NCBI RefSeq assembly: GCF_001514125.1 | Contig: NZ_KQ948551.1 | Span: 333,291-397,290 of the forward strand | Length of the DNA: 64,000 nt | Reading direction: 5' to 3' | Origin: Streptomyces longwoodensis | GTDB lineage: Bacteria > Actinomycetota > Actinomycetes > Streptomycetales > Streptomycetaceae | In this document: piece by piece, positions 25,830 to 35,087 of the stretch | How the letters are laid out: the number at the start of each line of letters is the position of its first letter | Numbering within the stretch: the stretch's first letter is position 1 | Notes under the pieces: generated by a model | What the model was told of the DNA's origin: nothing | The model's database searches: none | What the model saw: the letters and a program-made list of their open reading frames with translations, nothing else | Program-made: the position numbers and the translations under genes

Positions 25830-26585
25830 ATGGAGCCGCTCCCCAACTCCCGTACCGAACCCGACGGTTCCGCCGTCGTCCGCGTCCTGAGCTACAACAT
25901 CCGTTCGATGCAGGACGACACCGACGCCCTCGCCCGGGTCGTCTCCGCCTGCGCCCCCGACCTGGTCCTCCTGCAGGAGGCCCCCCGGTTCTTCCGCTGG
26001 CGCAAGAAGCTGGCCCGGCTGGCGAGCGCCTCCGGCCTGGTGGTCCTCTCCGGCGGCGGCACCGCGGCCGGACCGGCGCTGCTGTGCTCGCTGCGGGCCA
26101 CGGTCGAGCGCACCGAGGACGTCCTGCTCCCGCTGACCCCCGGTCACGTCCGCCGCGGCCTGGCGACGGCGGTCGTCCGGCTCGGCGGCGCCCGCCTCGG
26201 CGTGATCAGCTGTCACCTCGGCCTCACCGCGAACGAACGGTACGAGCACGGCGGGCTGCTCCTGGACCACCTCGCCGCGCTGGGCGTGGAGCACGCGATC
26301 GCCGGCGGCGACCTCAACGAGGAGCCGGGCGGACGCACCTTCAGCCGCCTGGCCGCCGCCCTCCGGGACTGCCGGGCCGCCGCCCCCTGGGGCGCGGGGG
26401 ACACCTTCACCCCGGCCGAGCCGCGCAAGCGCATCGACGCGGTCTTCGCGACCGCGGGCATCGAGGTGCTCGGCTGCGGCGTGCCCACCGAGGACGCGCT
26501 GCCCGGCCTGTCCCGGGCGGACCTGAGGGCGGCCACGGACCACCTCCCGGTCCTGGCCGCCCTCAGGGTGCCTGCCGCCGCCTAG
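25830..26585 (+). CDS. Endonuclease/exonuclease/phosphatase-family protein
   Basis: A 251-residue EEP-superfamily metal-dependent hydrolase. Visible blocks are VLSYNIRSM (the Asn ligand), LVLLQEAP (metal Glu), GVISCHLGL, AIAGGDLNEEP (Asp-x-Asn) and ATDHLPVLAAL (catalytic Asp-His). All expected active-site residues are present. The substrate may be nucleic acid, an inositol phosphate or a phospholipid. TACATT ends 7 bases before the ATG with no ribosome site, so a leaderless start is likely. Convergent with the next gene. Confidence 0.85.
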   Translation: MEPLPNSRTEPDGSAVVRVLSYNIRSMQDDTDALARVVSACAPDLVLLQEAPRFFRWRKKLARLASASGLVVLSGGGTAAGPALLCSLRATVERTEDVLLPLTPGHVRRGLATAVVRLGGARLGVISCHLGLTANERYEHGGLLLDHLAALGVEHAIAGGDLNEEPGGRTFSRLAAALRDCRAAAPWGAGDTFTPAEPRKRIDAVFATAGIEVLGCGVPTEDALPGLSRADLRAATDHLPVLAALRVPAAA

Positions 26586-26625
26586 CGCTCCGCGGGTGGC
26601 CGGTGTCGTGCGTGTGGCCGGTGTC

Positions 26626-27189
26626 TCAGACGACCGCGCCCCGGCCCGGGTCGCCGTCGTCCTCGTCGTCCGTCTTCATGCGGACCACCAGCGTCGCGAA
26701 GCCGCCGAGGAAGCCGCCGATGCCGGTGGTGGCCAGCCACCACGTCATGTCCCAGCGCAGCAGCACCGCCAGCAGGAGCAGCAGCGGCCCGCCGACCACC
26801 GCGAGCCAGGCGAACTTGGCCGTGGTGTCGGCCGCGGGCAGCGGCGGCGGCTCCGGCGGCACGAAGTGGCCCTCGTCGTCCTCCCCGAGGTCGTCCTCGG
26901 CCGGCTCGGGCGTCGAGTAGTCACGCGGGCCGACGCCGGGCGCGAAGGCCACCGAGCCGCCCAGCGACGCCGGCCGGGCGGGCTGCTCGGGCGCGGGCTC
27001 GTCGTCGTTGGTCTCCGGCTCCAGCAGCGCCAGGTCCTCCACCGACTTGAAGGGCTTGGCACCCGGCGGGTCCGGGGGCTCGTCGCCGTACCCCGCGACG
27101 ATCGCCGCCCAGGCGGCCGCCTCGTCGAAGGGCACGCTCTGCTCCTCGGGCTCGGTGCCGTCCTCACGGTCGGAGTCGTGCTCAGCCAC
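26626..27189 (-). CDS. Hypothetical membrane protein (acidic N-terminus, two helices)
   Basis: A 187-residue protein. About 125 residues at the N-terminus are acidic, Pro-rich and probably disordered, beginning AEHDSDREDG. Two hydrophobic helices follow (LAVVGGPLLLLLAVLLRW and WLATTGIGGFLGGFATLVV), then a short acidic tail. I choose the GTG at 27189 because the sequence AAGGGA precedes it and it overlaps the end of the esterase gene by 8 bp, implying coupling. I recognise it only as a protein widespread in Streptomyces next to this esterase. Confidence 0.75.
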   Translation of the reverse strand: MAEHDSDREDGTEPEEQSVPFDEAAAWAAIVAGYGDEPPDPPGAKPFKSVEDLALLEPETNDDEPAPEQPARPASLGGSVAFAPGVGPRDYSTPEPAEDDLGEDDEGHFVPPEPPPLPAADTTAKFAWLAVVGGPLLLLLAVLLRWDMTWWLATTGIGGFLGGFATLVVRMKTDDEDDGDPGRGAVV

Positions 27190-27982
27190 CTGCGGTCGTC
27201 CCTTCCTCACCGACACGGTCAGCGATCCGGTCGATGAACGCGAGGCTCTCCGCGAAGATCCGGTCCGCGTCGTGGTCCAACGTCGCCACGTGGTAGCTCT
27301 GTTCCAGCAGGATCTCGGTCACGTCCGTCGACGACACCCGGCCGAGGACCCGCGCCGAGTCCACGGCCGGCACCACGTGGTCCCGGAGGCTGCGCAACAG
27401 CAGCAGCGGCTGGGTCACCTGGGGAAGCTCGCCGTCCACCAGCCGGAAGAAGGACCGCAGGGAGTGCGCGGCGTGCAACGGCACCCGGTCGTACCCCAGT
27501 TCCGCCGAGGACTCCAGGGCGATGTCGCTCGCGATGCCCCGGGTGGTGCGCACCAGGTGCCGGGCCACCGGCAGGGCGTACGCCGACAGGCCGTGCACCT
27601 TGATCGCCGGATTGACGACGACCACGCCGCTGACCGCGTCCCCGTGCCGCGCGGCCAGCCGCAGGGCCAGCGCGCCGCCCATCGACAGGCCCGCCACGAA
27701 CACCCGGGAGCAGCGCTCGCGCAGCAGGCGCAGCTCGCGGTCCACCTCGGCGTACCAGTCGGGCCAGGCGGTGACCGCCATGTCCTCCCAGCGCGTGCCG
27801 TGCCCGGGCAGCAGCGGCAGGGAGACGGTCAGGTCCCGCTCGGCCAGGTACCGGGCCCAGGGGCGCAGCGACTGCGGGGAGCCCGTGAAGCCGTGACACA
27901 GGAGGACCCCGGTCTCCCCGCCCTCGTGGCGGTACGGCTCGGCTCCAGGAAGGACCGGCACCTTCGGTCTCCTGTTCTTCAT
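27182..27982 (-). CDS. Carboxylesterase / monoacylglycerol-lipase-like alpha/beta hydrolase
   Basis: A 266-residue alpha/beta hydrolase. The oxyanion loop is LLCHGFTGSPQSL, the nucleophile Ser is in AGLSMGG, the acid Asp in LRDHVVPAVD and the base His in QSYHVATLDHD, closely like the Est30/carboxylesterase group. It cleaves short or medium acyl esters, probably in the cytoplasm (no signal peptide). It is divergent from the acyltransferase gene and shares a 112-bp promoter region; the next gene downstream overlaps by 8 bp. Confidence 0.88.
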   Translation of the reverse strand: MKNRRPKVPVLPGAEPYRHEGGETGVLLCHGFTGSPQSLRPWARYLAERDLTVSLPLLPGHGTRWEDMAVTAWPDWYAEVDRELRLLRERCSRVFVAGLSMGGALALRLAARHGDAVSGVVVVNPAIKVHGLSAYALPVARHLVRTTRGIASDIALESSAELGYDRVPLHAAHSLRSFFRLVDGELPQVTQPLLLLRSLRDHVVPAVDSARVLGRVSSTDVTEILLEQSYHVATLDHDADRIFAESLAFIDRIADRVGEEGTTAGG

Positions 27983-28094
27983 GAAGGGACGTGTGGTTCA
28001 CCGTACGCGACCGCACTGACACCGACCAGGCCCGTCGGGCTCCGGGACGCCACTTGGGGTTAAGGTCTGTTCGACACACACAGGAGGCACTCGG

Positions 28095-28874
28095 TTGTTG
28101 TACGGCGCGATGAAGGTTTCCATCGGGGGGCCACTGAAGATGATCTTCAGGCCCTGGGTGGAGGGCCTGGAGAACGTCCCCGCCGAGGGTGCCGCGATCC
28201 TGGCGAGCAATCACCTGTCCTTCTCGGACTCGTTCTTCCTGCCCGCGGTCCTCGACCGCAAGGTGACGTTCATCGCCAAGGCCGAGTACTTCACCACGCC
28301 CGGCGTGAAGGGCCGGCTCACCGCCGCCTTCTTCAAGGGCGTCGGCCAGCTCCCCGTCGACCGCTCCGGCGCGCGCGGCGCGGGTGAGGCGGCGGTGCGC
28401 AGCGGCATGGAGGTGCTGGAGCGCGGTGAGCTCTTCGGCATCTACCCGGAGGGCACCCGCTCGCCCGACGGCCGCCTCTACCGCGGCAAGCCCGGCGGCC
28501 TCGCGCGCGTGGCGCTCGCCACCGGCGCGCCGGTGATCCCGGTCGCCATGATCGACACCGAGAAGATCCAGCCGCCCGGCCAGGTCATGCCGAAGGTCAT
28601 GCGCCCCGGCATCCGCATCGGCAAGCCGCTGGACTTCAGCCGCTACCAGGGCATGGAGCACGACCGGTTCGTGCTGCGGGCGGTGACCGACGAGGTCATG
28701 TACGAGATCATGAAGCTCTCCGGCCAGGAGTACGTCGACATCTACGCGACCGCCGCCAAGCGGCAGATCGCCGACGCCGCCAAGGCCGAGAAGGAAGCGG
28801 AGAAGGCCGCGCGGGCGGCCCTCGCGCAGGCCGAGAAGGACCAGGCCAAGAAGGAAAAGGCCGAGGAACAGTAG
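28095..28874 (+). CDS. 1-acyl-glycerol-3-phosphate acyltransferase (PlsC-like)
   Basis: A 259-residue acyltransferase with the four family blocks: NHLSFSDSFF (the HX4D catalytic motif), GVGQLPVDRSG, YPEGTRSPDGRLYRGKPG and VIPVAMIDTE. It places an acyl chain on lysophosphatidic acid at the membrane. The C-terminal 30 residues are a Lys/Glu/Ala-rich helix. I use the TTG at 28095 because AGGAGG ends 7 bases before it; a second TTG (28098) and an ATG (28110) are alternatives. Confidence 0.88.
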   Translation: MLYGAMKVSIGGPLKMIFRPWVEGLENVPAEGAAILASNHLSFSDSFFLPAVLDRKVTFIAKAEYFTTPGVKGRLTAAFFKGVGQLPVDRSGARGAGEAAVRSGMEVLERGELFGIYPEGTRSPDGRLYRGKPGGLARVALATGAPVIPVAMIDTEKIQPPGQVMPKVMRPGIRIGKPLDFSRYQGMEHDRFVLRAVTDEVMYEIMKLSGQEYVDIYATAAKRQIADAAKAEKEAEKAARAALAQAEKDQAKKEKAEEQ

Positions 28875-28914
28875 CCGGGGCCCGAAGAGGCCGGGGACCA
28901 GGGGGTCGGGGGAG

Positions 28915-30153
28915 ATGGCCGGACGTGAGCGCGTCCTGCGGATGTCGGTCGAGCTGCCGCTGTGGCGCGCGCTCACCGCGTACCGCGTACTGACCCTGCT
29001 CTACGCGGTCGGCCTGTTCGCCTCCGCCTACGACGACTACGACCGGCCCGGCGTCGCGATCGCCTACTACGCCGTCCTCGCCGTCTGGACCCTCGCCACC
29101 CTGCCCCGCGTCCACAACGCGGCCGCCTGCACCAAGCCCTTCCTCGCCGCCGACCTGGCCGTCGCGCTGACCGGCATCGTGCTGACCCCGCTGGTCGTCA
29201 CCGACCAGCACATCCTGGACGGCGGCCCCACCCTGCCGTCGATATGGACCGCCGGCTCGGTCCTCGCCTTCGCGCTGCGGGGCGGCTGGCGCTGGGCCGT
29301 GCTCGCCTCCACGCCCGTCGCGGCCGCCAACCTGGTCGAACGCGGCCACCCGGCCCGCGACACCGTGCACAACGTGCTCCTGGTCTGGGTCGCCTCCATC
29401 GCCATCGGCTACGTCGTCGAGGTCGCCCGCGCCTCCGAGCGCACCCTCGCCCGCGCCCTGGAGATCGAGGCCGCCACCCGCGAGCGCGAGCGCCTCGCCC
29501 GGGACATCCACGACAGCGTCCTGCAGGTGCTGGCGATGGTGAAGCGCCGCGGCTCCGCCCTCGGCGGGGAGGCCGCCGAGCTGGGCCGGATGGCCGGCGA
29601 GCAGGAGGTCGCGCTGCGCACCCTGGTCTCCGGCGGGCTCGTGCCCGTCTCCCGGGTCTCGCACGACGCCGCCGAGGGAGCCCTGGTGCGCGAGGTCGAG
29701 GTGCCCGACGGTCCCGGCGCCGACGGCCCCGCCGACCTGCGCGCGCTGCTCGCGCCGTACGCCGCCGAACGGGTCAGCCTCGCCGGCCCGGGGGCGCCGG
29801 TGCTGCTGCCCCCGGCCGCCGCCCGTGAGCTGGCCGCCGCCGTCGGGGCCGCGCTGGACAACGTACGGCAGCACGCCGGCGACGACGCCCGGGCCTGGAT
29901 CCTGGTCGAGGACGAACCCGGCGCGGTGATCGTCACCGTGCGGGACGACGGCCCCGGCATCCCCGAGGGCCGCCTCGCGCAGGCCGAGGGCGAGGGACGG
30001 CTCGGGGTGGCCCTGTCCATCCGGGGCCGGCTGCGCGACCTCGGCGGCAGCGCCGAGCTGGTCTCCACACCGGGGCAGGGCACGGAAGTGGAACTGACGG
30101 TGCCCAAGGACGCGGCGCCGACGACACCGCGGGGGAAGGCGGGACAGCGATGA
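28915..30153 (+). CDS. Two-component sensor histidine kinase (NarL-type partner)
   Basis: A 412-residue kinase with an N-terminal membrane part of about five helices and no large extracellular domain, so it may sense within the membrane. The HisKA_3 box is RERLARDIHDSVLQVLAMV (the phosphorylated His), and the ATPase has ALDNVRQHAG (N-box) and VRDDGPGIPEG (G1). Its stop overlaps the response regulator start by 4 bp (ATGA). The signal is unknown. MacS-like kinases have a similar layout. Confidence 0.9.
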   Translation: MAGRERVLRMSVELPLWRALTAYRVLTLLYAVGLFASAYDDYDRPGVAIAYYAVLAVWTLATLPRVHNAAACTKPFLAADLAVALTGIVLTPLVVTDQHILDGGPTLPSIWTAGSVLAFALRGGWRWAVLASTPVAAANLVERGHPARDTVHNVLLVWVASIAIGYVVEVARASERTLARALEIEAATRERERLARDIHDSVLQVLAMVKRRGSALGGEAAELGRMAGEQEVALRTLVSGGLVPVSRVSHDAAEGALVREVEVPDGPGADGPADLRALLAPYAAERVSLAGPGAPVLLPPAAARELAAAVGAALDNVRQHAGDDARAWILVEDEPGAVIVTVRDDGPGIPEGRLAQAEGEGRLGVALSIRGRLRDLGGSAELVSTPGQGTEVELTVPKDAAPTTPRGKAGQR

Positions 30154-30863
30154 GCGAGACCGGGACGGGGACGGACACCGGGTCCGTGAACGGGGACGGG
30201 GCGCCGATCCGCGTCATGGTGGTCGACGACCACCCCATGTGGCGCGACGCGGTCGCCCGGGACCTCGGCGAGGCGGGCTTCGACGTGGTCGCCACCGCCG
30301 GCGACGGCGACCAGGCGGTGCGCCGCGCCCGGGCCGCCGCCCCCGACGTCCTCGTGCTCGACCTCAACCTGCCCGCCAAGCCGGGCGTCCAGGTCTGCAA
30401 GGAGGTCGTCGCCGCCGACCCGGCGCTGCGGGTGCTGGTGCTGTCCGCGAGCGGGGAGCACGCCGACGTCCTGGAGGCCGTCAAGTCCGGCGCCACCGGC
30501 TACCTGCTGAAGTCGGCGTCCACCGAGGAACTCGTGGACGCGGTGCGCCGCACGGCCGTCGGCGACCCGGTGTTCACCCCCGGTCTCGCCGGTCTGGTGC
30601 TCGGCGAGTACCGCCGCCTGGCCGCCGAGCCGGCGCCCGCCGCGGACCCCGACCGGCCCGGGGCGCCCCGGCTGACGGACCGCGAGACCGAGGTGCTGCG
30701 CCTGGTCGCCAAGGGCCTGAGCTACAAGCAGATCGCCGAGCGGCTCGTCATCTCCCACCGCACGGTGCAGAACCACGTCCAGAACACCCTGGGCAAGCTC
30801 CAGTTGCACAACCGCGTCGAGCTGGTGCGGTACGCGATCGAACGGGGCCTGGACGACGAGTGA
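30150..30863 (+). CDS. NarL/FixJ (LuxR-HTH) response regulator
   Basis: A 237-residue regulator. The receiver has VMVVDDHPMWRDAV (acidic pair), VLVLDLNLPAKPGV (phosphoacceptor Asp) and LLKSAS (Lys). After a short linker comes the LuxR helix-turn-helix LTDRETEVLRLVAKGLSYKQIAERL with recognition helix SHRTVQNHVQNTLGKL. It is translationally coupled to the upstream kinase and is its partner. Targets are not evident. Confidence 0.93.
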   Translation: MSETGTGTDTGSVNGDGAPIRVMVVDDHPMWRDAVARDLGEAGFDVVATAGDGDQAVRRARAAAPDVLVLDLNLPAKPGVQVCKEVVAADPALRVLVLSASGEHADVLEAVKSGATGYLLKSASTEELVDAVRRTAVGDPVFTPGLAGLVLGEYRRLAAEPAPAADPDRPGAPRLTDRETEVLRLVAKGLSYKQIAERLVISHRTVQNHVQNTLGKLQLHNRVELVRYAIERGLDDE

Positions 30864-30980
30864 ACGCGCGGCGCCCGGCAGCCCCGCGGCCGCGCCGGGC
30901 TGCCGGAAGGGGCCGTCGGCGGCCCCCTCGCCCCGCTAGCGTGGACCATGAAGCGTCGTCGGCCGGGCGGAGGCACCCCC

Positions 30981-32009
30981 ATGCGCGTCGGAGTACTGAC
31001 CGGAGGGCGCGACTGCCCGGGCCTGAACGCCGTGGTGCGGGCCGTGGTCCGCAAGGGCGTCCAGGTCCACGGGCACGAGTTCGTCGGCTTCCGTGACGGC
31101 TGGCGCGGCCCGCTGGAGGGGGAGACGGTCCCCCTCGACATCCGCGCGGTGCGCGGCACCCTCCCCCGGGGCGGCACCATCCTCGGCTCCTCGCGCACCG
31201 ACCCGCTGGCCCGGGAGGACGGCGCCCGCCGCATCCACGACACCCTCGCCGAGCTCGGCGTGGAGGGCCTGATCGCGATCGGCGGCCGGGACACCCTGGG
31301 CACGGCGGCCCGCCTCGCGGACGGGCACGGGGTGCCCGTCGTCGGCGTGCCCAAGACCATCGACAACGACCTGCCCGGCACCGACCGCACCGTCGGCTTC
31401 GACACCGCCGTCGGCGTCGCCGTCGAGGCGATCGACCGGCTGCACACCACCGCCGAGTCCCACAAGCGGGTCCTCGTCGTGGAGGTCATGGGCGGCGAGG
31501 CCGGCTGGATCGCCGTGCACTCGGGGCTGGCCGGCGGCGCGAACGTGATCCTCGTCCCCGAGCAGCCCTTCGACGTCGACCGGGTGTGCGGCTGGGTGAC
31601 CTCCCGCTTCCAGGCGACGTACTCGCCGATCGTGGTGGTCGCCGACGGGGCCGTGCCCAAGGAGGGCGAGGCGGCGCTCGGCCGGACGCCGGCCGGCACA
31701 CCGGGCCAGGTGCGGCTGTCCGGGGTGGGGGAGTGGCTGGCCCGCGAGATCGAGCACCGCACCGGCAAGGAGGCCCGCACGACCGTGCTCGGCCACCTCC
31801 AGCGCGGCGGCTCGCCCAGCCCCGCCGACCGCTGGCTCGCCACCCGCTTCGGGCTGCACGCCATCGACGCCGTGCACGAGCGGGACTTCGGCACGATGGT
31901 CGCCCTGCGCGGCACCGACGTCGTGCGGGTCCCGCTGCGCGAGGCGACGGGCCGGCCGCGGACGGTGGACCCGGCGCTGTACGAGGAGATCGGGGTGTTC
32001 TTCGGCTGA
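30981..32009 (+). CDS. pfkA: 6-phosphofructokinase paralogue with altered ATP site
   Basis: A 342-residue PfkA-family protein. The sugar-phosphate site is intact: PKTIDNDLPG (catalytic Asp), SHKRVLVVEVMG, RTTVLGHLQRGGSP. The nucleotide and Mg2+ site is not: GGRDCPG has Arg10 where E. coli has Gly11, IGGRDTLG has Arg103 where E. coli has Mg-binding Asp103 (a Glu is usual in actinobacterial PfkA), and MGGEAG has Gly172 where E. coli has Arg171. Substrate binding may persist without normal catalysis. I use the ATG at 30981, which has GGAGG upstream; an earlier in-frame ATG at 30948 sits 5 bases after TAGCGT and may be the transcript start. Confidence 0.85.
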   Translation: MRVGVLTGGRDCPGLNAVVRAVVRKGVQVHGHEFVGFRDGWRGPLEGETVPLDIRAVRGTLPRGGTILGSSRTDPLAREDGARRIHDTLAELGVEGLIAIGGRDTLGTAARLADGHGVPVVGVPKTIDNDLPGTDRTVGFDTAVGVAVEAIDRLHTTAESHKRVLVVEVMGGEAGWIAVHSGLAGGANVILVPEQPFDVDRVCGWVTSRFQATYSPIVVVADGAVPKEGEAALGRTPAGTPGQVRLSGVGEWLAREIEHRTGKEARTTVLGHLQRGGSPSPADRWLATRFGLHAIDAVHERDFGTMVALRGTDVVRVPLREATGRPRTVDPALYEEIGVFFG

Positions 32010-32136
32010 CCCGACGGGGCCGGACCGTCGAGCGGCGCACCCCGTGCGACCGGCGGGCCCGGGCGCCCCGCCGTATATTCGGCACCGTCGGCCCGTCCGG
32101 CACCGCCGGCCCGAGCGATCACGAGGGAGCGCGCGC

Positions 32137-33132
32137 GTGGAGATCCTTGCCTTCGGTGTGCAGGCCGACGAGCGGCCCCTGATCGAGCGGGCCTTCGCCG
32201 GGCACCACGACGTGCACTGCCTGGACGTGTTCCTCACCGAGGACACCGCACCCATCGCCCGGGGCCACGGGATCGTCTCCACCAGCGTCAACTGCGGCCT
32301 GGGCGACGGGGTGCTGCGGACCCTGGCCGCGGGCGGCACGCGGATGATCGCCCAGCGCTCGACCGGCTTCAACAACGTCGACCTGCCGGTGGCCGAGCGG
32401 CTCGGCATGACGGTCGCCCGGGTGTCCTCCTACTCGCCGTACTCGGTGGCCGAGTTCGCCTGGACCCTCGCGATGGCGGTCAACCGCCGGGTCGTGCGCG
32501 CCTCCACCCGCACCCGCGACTTCGACTTCCGCCTCGACGGGCTGATGGGCCGCGACCTGCACGGCCGCACCGTCGGCGTGCTCGGCACCGGCAAGATCGG
32601 CGAGGCGTTCACCCGCATCGCGCACGGCTTCGGCATGCGGCTGCTCGGCTGGGACGTCGCCGAGGACCCCGCCTGCCGGGACCTGGGCATGGCGTACGTC
32701 GCCAAGGAGGAGCTGCTCGCCGAGGCCGACCTGGTCAGCCTGCACGTCCCGCTGATGCCCGAGACCCAGCACCTGCTCGACGCGGCCGCGCTGAAGGCCA
32801 TGAAGGACGACGCCATCCTGGTCAACTCCAGCCGCGGCGGCCTGGTCGACACCGCGGCCCTCGTCGCCGAGCTGCGCGAGGGCCGCTTCACGGGCGTCGG
32901 CCTCGACGTGTACGAGGCCGAGGCGGGCCTGTTCTTCCTCGACAAGTCCCTGGAGGCCATCGCGGACGACACCCTGGCCCGCCTGGTCACCTTCCCCAAC
33001 GTCCTGGTCACCTCGCACCAGGCGTACTACACCGAGGACGCCGTCGGCCAGATCGTCGGGACCACCGTGCGCAACGTCCTCGACTACCTCGCGGGCCGCC
33101 GCTCCGAGAACGTCCTCGTGCCCCGCAGCTGA
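32137..33132 (+). CDS. D-lactate dehydrogenase (2-hydroxyacid dehydrogenase)
   Basis: A 331-residue NAD-dependent D-2-hydroxyacid dehydrogenase. The Rossmann motif is GVLGTGKIGEAF; the catalytic Arg is in NSSRGGLVD, the Glu in LDVYEAEAG and the His in TSHQAYYT. The segment AEAGLFFLDKSLEAI is typical of the LdhA-type D-lactate dehydrogenase. It interconverts pyruvate and D-lactate. The GTG at 32137 follows GAGGGAG. Its last 49 bp overlap the end of the convergent trpE(G) gene. Confidence 0.88.
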   Translation: MEILAFGVQADERPLIERAFAGHHDVHCLDVFLTEDTAPIARGHGIVSTSVNCGLGDGVLRTLAAGGTRMIAQRSTGFNNVDLPVAERLGMTVARVSSYSPYSVAEFAWTLAMAVNRRVVRASTRTRDFDFRLDGLMGRDLHGRTVGVLGTGKIGEAFTRIAHGFGMRLLGWDVAEDPACRDLGMAYVAKEELLAEADLVSLHVPLMPETQHLLDAAALKAMKDDAILVNSSRGGLVDTAALVAELREGRFTGVGLDVYEAEAGLFFLDKSLEAIADDTLARLVTFPNVLVTSHQAYYTEDAVGQIVGTTVRNVLDYLAGRRSENVLVPRS

Positions 33133-34976
33133 CCCAGCAGCTCCCGCACGACGCCCGCGCCGTTCAGCGAGAGCACCGACTCCGGGTGGAACTGCACCCC
33201 GGAGAACCCCGGCCCGCGCAGCGCGTGCACCTCGCCGGCCGGGCTGCGGCTGACCTCGACGCCGTGCGCGGCCAGTTCGGCGGCCGCCTCGTCGTCGCAG
33301 CGGGCCACGAAGCTGTTGTAGAAGCCGACCGTCTCCGCCCGCCCGAACAGGTCGATCGTGGTCTGCGCCCCCTGGTACGGCACCTCCTTGCGCACGATGT
33401 CCAGGCCCAGCTCGGCCGCGAGCAGCTCGTGGCCCAGGCACACGCCCAGCACCCCGTGCCGGTGCCCGCGGACCACCGCGGCCGTCAGCTCCCGCAGGAA
33501 CCGCATCTTGGGGTCGGCCAGGTCGGCGGGGTCGCCGGGACCGGGGCCGAGCACCACCGGCCCCTCGTGCGCGAGCACGGCCTCCCGCAGCCCGGGTGCG
33601 TCGTAGCGCCGCACGCTCACCTCGAGACCGGCCGAGCCGAGCACGTGGGCGAGCATCGCGGTGAACGTGTCCTCGCCGTCGACGACCAGCGCGTGGCCCT
33701 CCAGCGCGTCCGACCGCTCCTGCATCCGCAGCCAGAACGGCGCCAGCGAGGCGCGGCGCCCGTCCAGCGCGGCCCGCACGCGCGGGTCGTCGGCGAGCCG
33801 CCCGCGCGCGTGCTCCGGCCGCGGCCGGGACGGCCGCACGCCCAGGGCCGCGAGCACCCCCGCCGCCTTCGCGTGGGTCTCGGCGACCTCGCCCGCCGGG
33901 TCCGAGCCGCGGACCAGGGTCGCGCCCACCGGCACGCGCAGCCGGCCGTCGGCGCAGATGTCGGCCGTGCGGATCAGGATGGGCGAGTCCAGGGTCTGGG
34001 CGCCGCCCGCGTCCCGGCCGAGCAGGGCCAGCGCCCCGGCGTAGTAGCCGCGCCCGCCGCTCTCGTGGCGCTCGATCACCCGGCAGGCGTTCTGCACGGG
34101 CGAGCCGGTGACGGTCGCCGCGAACATCGTCTCCTTCAGCACCTCGCGCACGTCCAGCGACGACCTGCCGCGCAGCTCGTACTCGGTGTGCGCGAGGTGG
34201 GCCATCTCCTTCAGCCGCGGCCCGACCACCACCCCGCCCCGGTCGCCGACGGTGCACATCATCTTCAGTTCCTCGTCGACGACCATCGACAGCTCCTCGA
34301 TCTCCTTGCCGTCGGCGAGGAAGCGCAGCAGGTGCTCGGGCGTCGGGCCGGCGTCCGGGTACCGGTAGGTGCCGCTGATCGGGTTCATCACGACGGTCCC
34401 GCCGGACATCCGCACGTGCACCTCCGGGCTGGCCCCCACCAGCGTGCGCTCCCCGGTGTGCACGACGAACGTCCAGTACGCCCCCCGCTCGCCCTCCAGC
34501 AGCCGCCGGAACAGCGCCAGCGCGTCGGCCCGGCCGAACCCGGGGACGTCACCCTCGTAGGTCCGCCGGATCACGAAGTTGGCGCCCTCCCCGCGGCCGA
34601 TCTCCTCGCGCAGCACGCGCGCGACGATCTCGCCGTACTCCTCGTCACCGACGTCGAAGCCGCCCGCGCGGACGGTCACGTCGTGCTGCGGGAGACGGGC
34701 GAGCACCGCGTCGAGGGGCAGTGTGTGCGTCTCCTCGGGCGTCAGCACCGCGAGCGGGGTGCCGTCGTCGCGGACGTCGAAGCCGCGCTCGCGGATCTGC
34801 CGGAACGGCACGAGGGCCAGGCCCTCGTCGGGGAGGTCGGCGAGGCGCTCCACCGTGGTGACCGGGCCGACGAGCAGCTCGACCGCCGCCTCGTCGTGGC
34901 CCGGGGTGCGGCGGCGCAGCAGGGCGAACGGGCGGGTGTCGTCGAGCAGGTCGTCGAGCAAGCCGGGCAGGTGCAT
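33084..34976 (-). CDS. trpE: Fused anthranilate synthase (TrpE-TrpG)
   Basis: A 630-residue fusion. The N-terminal chorismate-binding half has NPISGTYRYP, ELKMMCTVGDRGG, FAATVTGSPVQNACRVI and GGAQTLDSPILIRTADI; the C-terminal half is a class I glutamine amidotransferase with nucleophile Cys in VLGVCLGHELLA and the His-Glu of GVQFHPESVLS. It makes anthranilate from chorismate and glutamine. The ATG at 34976 follows AAGGAG. A 5' leader with a Trp-rich peptide and a terminator hairpin indicates attenuation. It is divergent from aroH, which supplies the pathway. Confidence 0.95.
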   Translation of the reverse strand: MHLPGLLDDLLDDTRPFALLRRRTPGHDEAAVELLVGPVTTVERLADLPDEGLALVPFRQIRERGFDVRDDGTPLAVLTPEETHTLPLDAVLARLPQHDVTVRAGGFDVGDEEYGEIVARVLREEIGRGEGANFVIRRTYEGDVPGFGRADALALFRRLLEGERGAYWTFVVHTGERTLVGASPEVHVRMSGGTVVMNPISGTYRYPDAGPTPEHLLRFLADGKEIEELSMVVDEELKMMCTVGDRGGVVVGPRLKEMAHLAHTEYELRGRSSLDVREVLKETMFAATVTGSPVQNACRVIERHESGGRGYYAGALALLGRDAGGAQTLDSPILIRTADICADGRLRVPVGATLVRGSDPAGEVAETHAKAAGVLAALGVRPSRPRPEHARGRLADDPRVRAALDGRRASLAPFWLRMQERSDALEGHALVVDGEDTFTAMLAHVLGSAGLEVSVRRYDAPGLREAVLAHEGPVVLGPGPGDPADLADPKMRFLRELTAAVVRGHRHGVLGVCLGHELLAAELGLDIVRKEVPYQGAQTTIDLFGRAETVGFYNSFVARCDDEAAAELAAHGVEVSRSPAGEVHALRGPGFSGVQFHPESVLSLNGAGVVRELLGQLRGTRTFSERRPAR

Positions 34977-35039
34977 GGTCCGTACTCCTTCTCCGTGGGT
35001 GCGGTGGGAGGCGGGAGAGGAACGGACCCCGGGAAACGC

Positions 35040-35066
35040 CGAAGGCCGCCCCTCGGGCGGCCTTCG
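35040..35066 (-). terminator. trp attenuator hairpin
   Basis: A perfect 12-bp stem, CGAAGGCCGCCC (35040-35051) with GGGCGGCCTTCG (35055-35066), closes on CTC. It lies between the leader peptide and the trpE(G) start. On the minus strand it is followed by GTTT. Confidence 0.8.
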
Positions 35067-35087
35067 CGAAGTCGTGCGTACGCGCAG

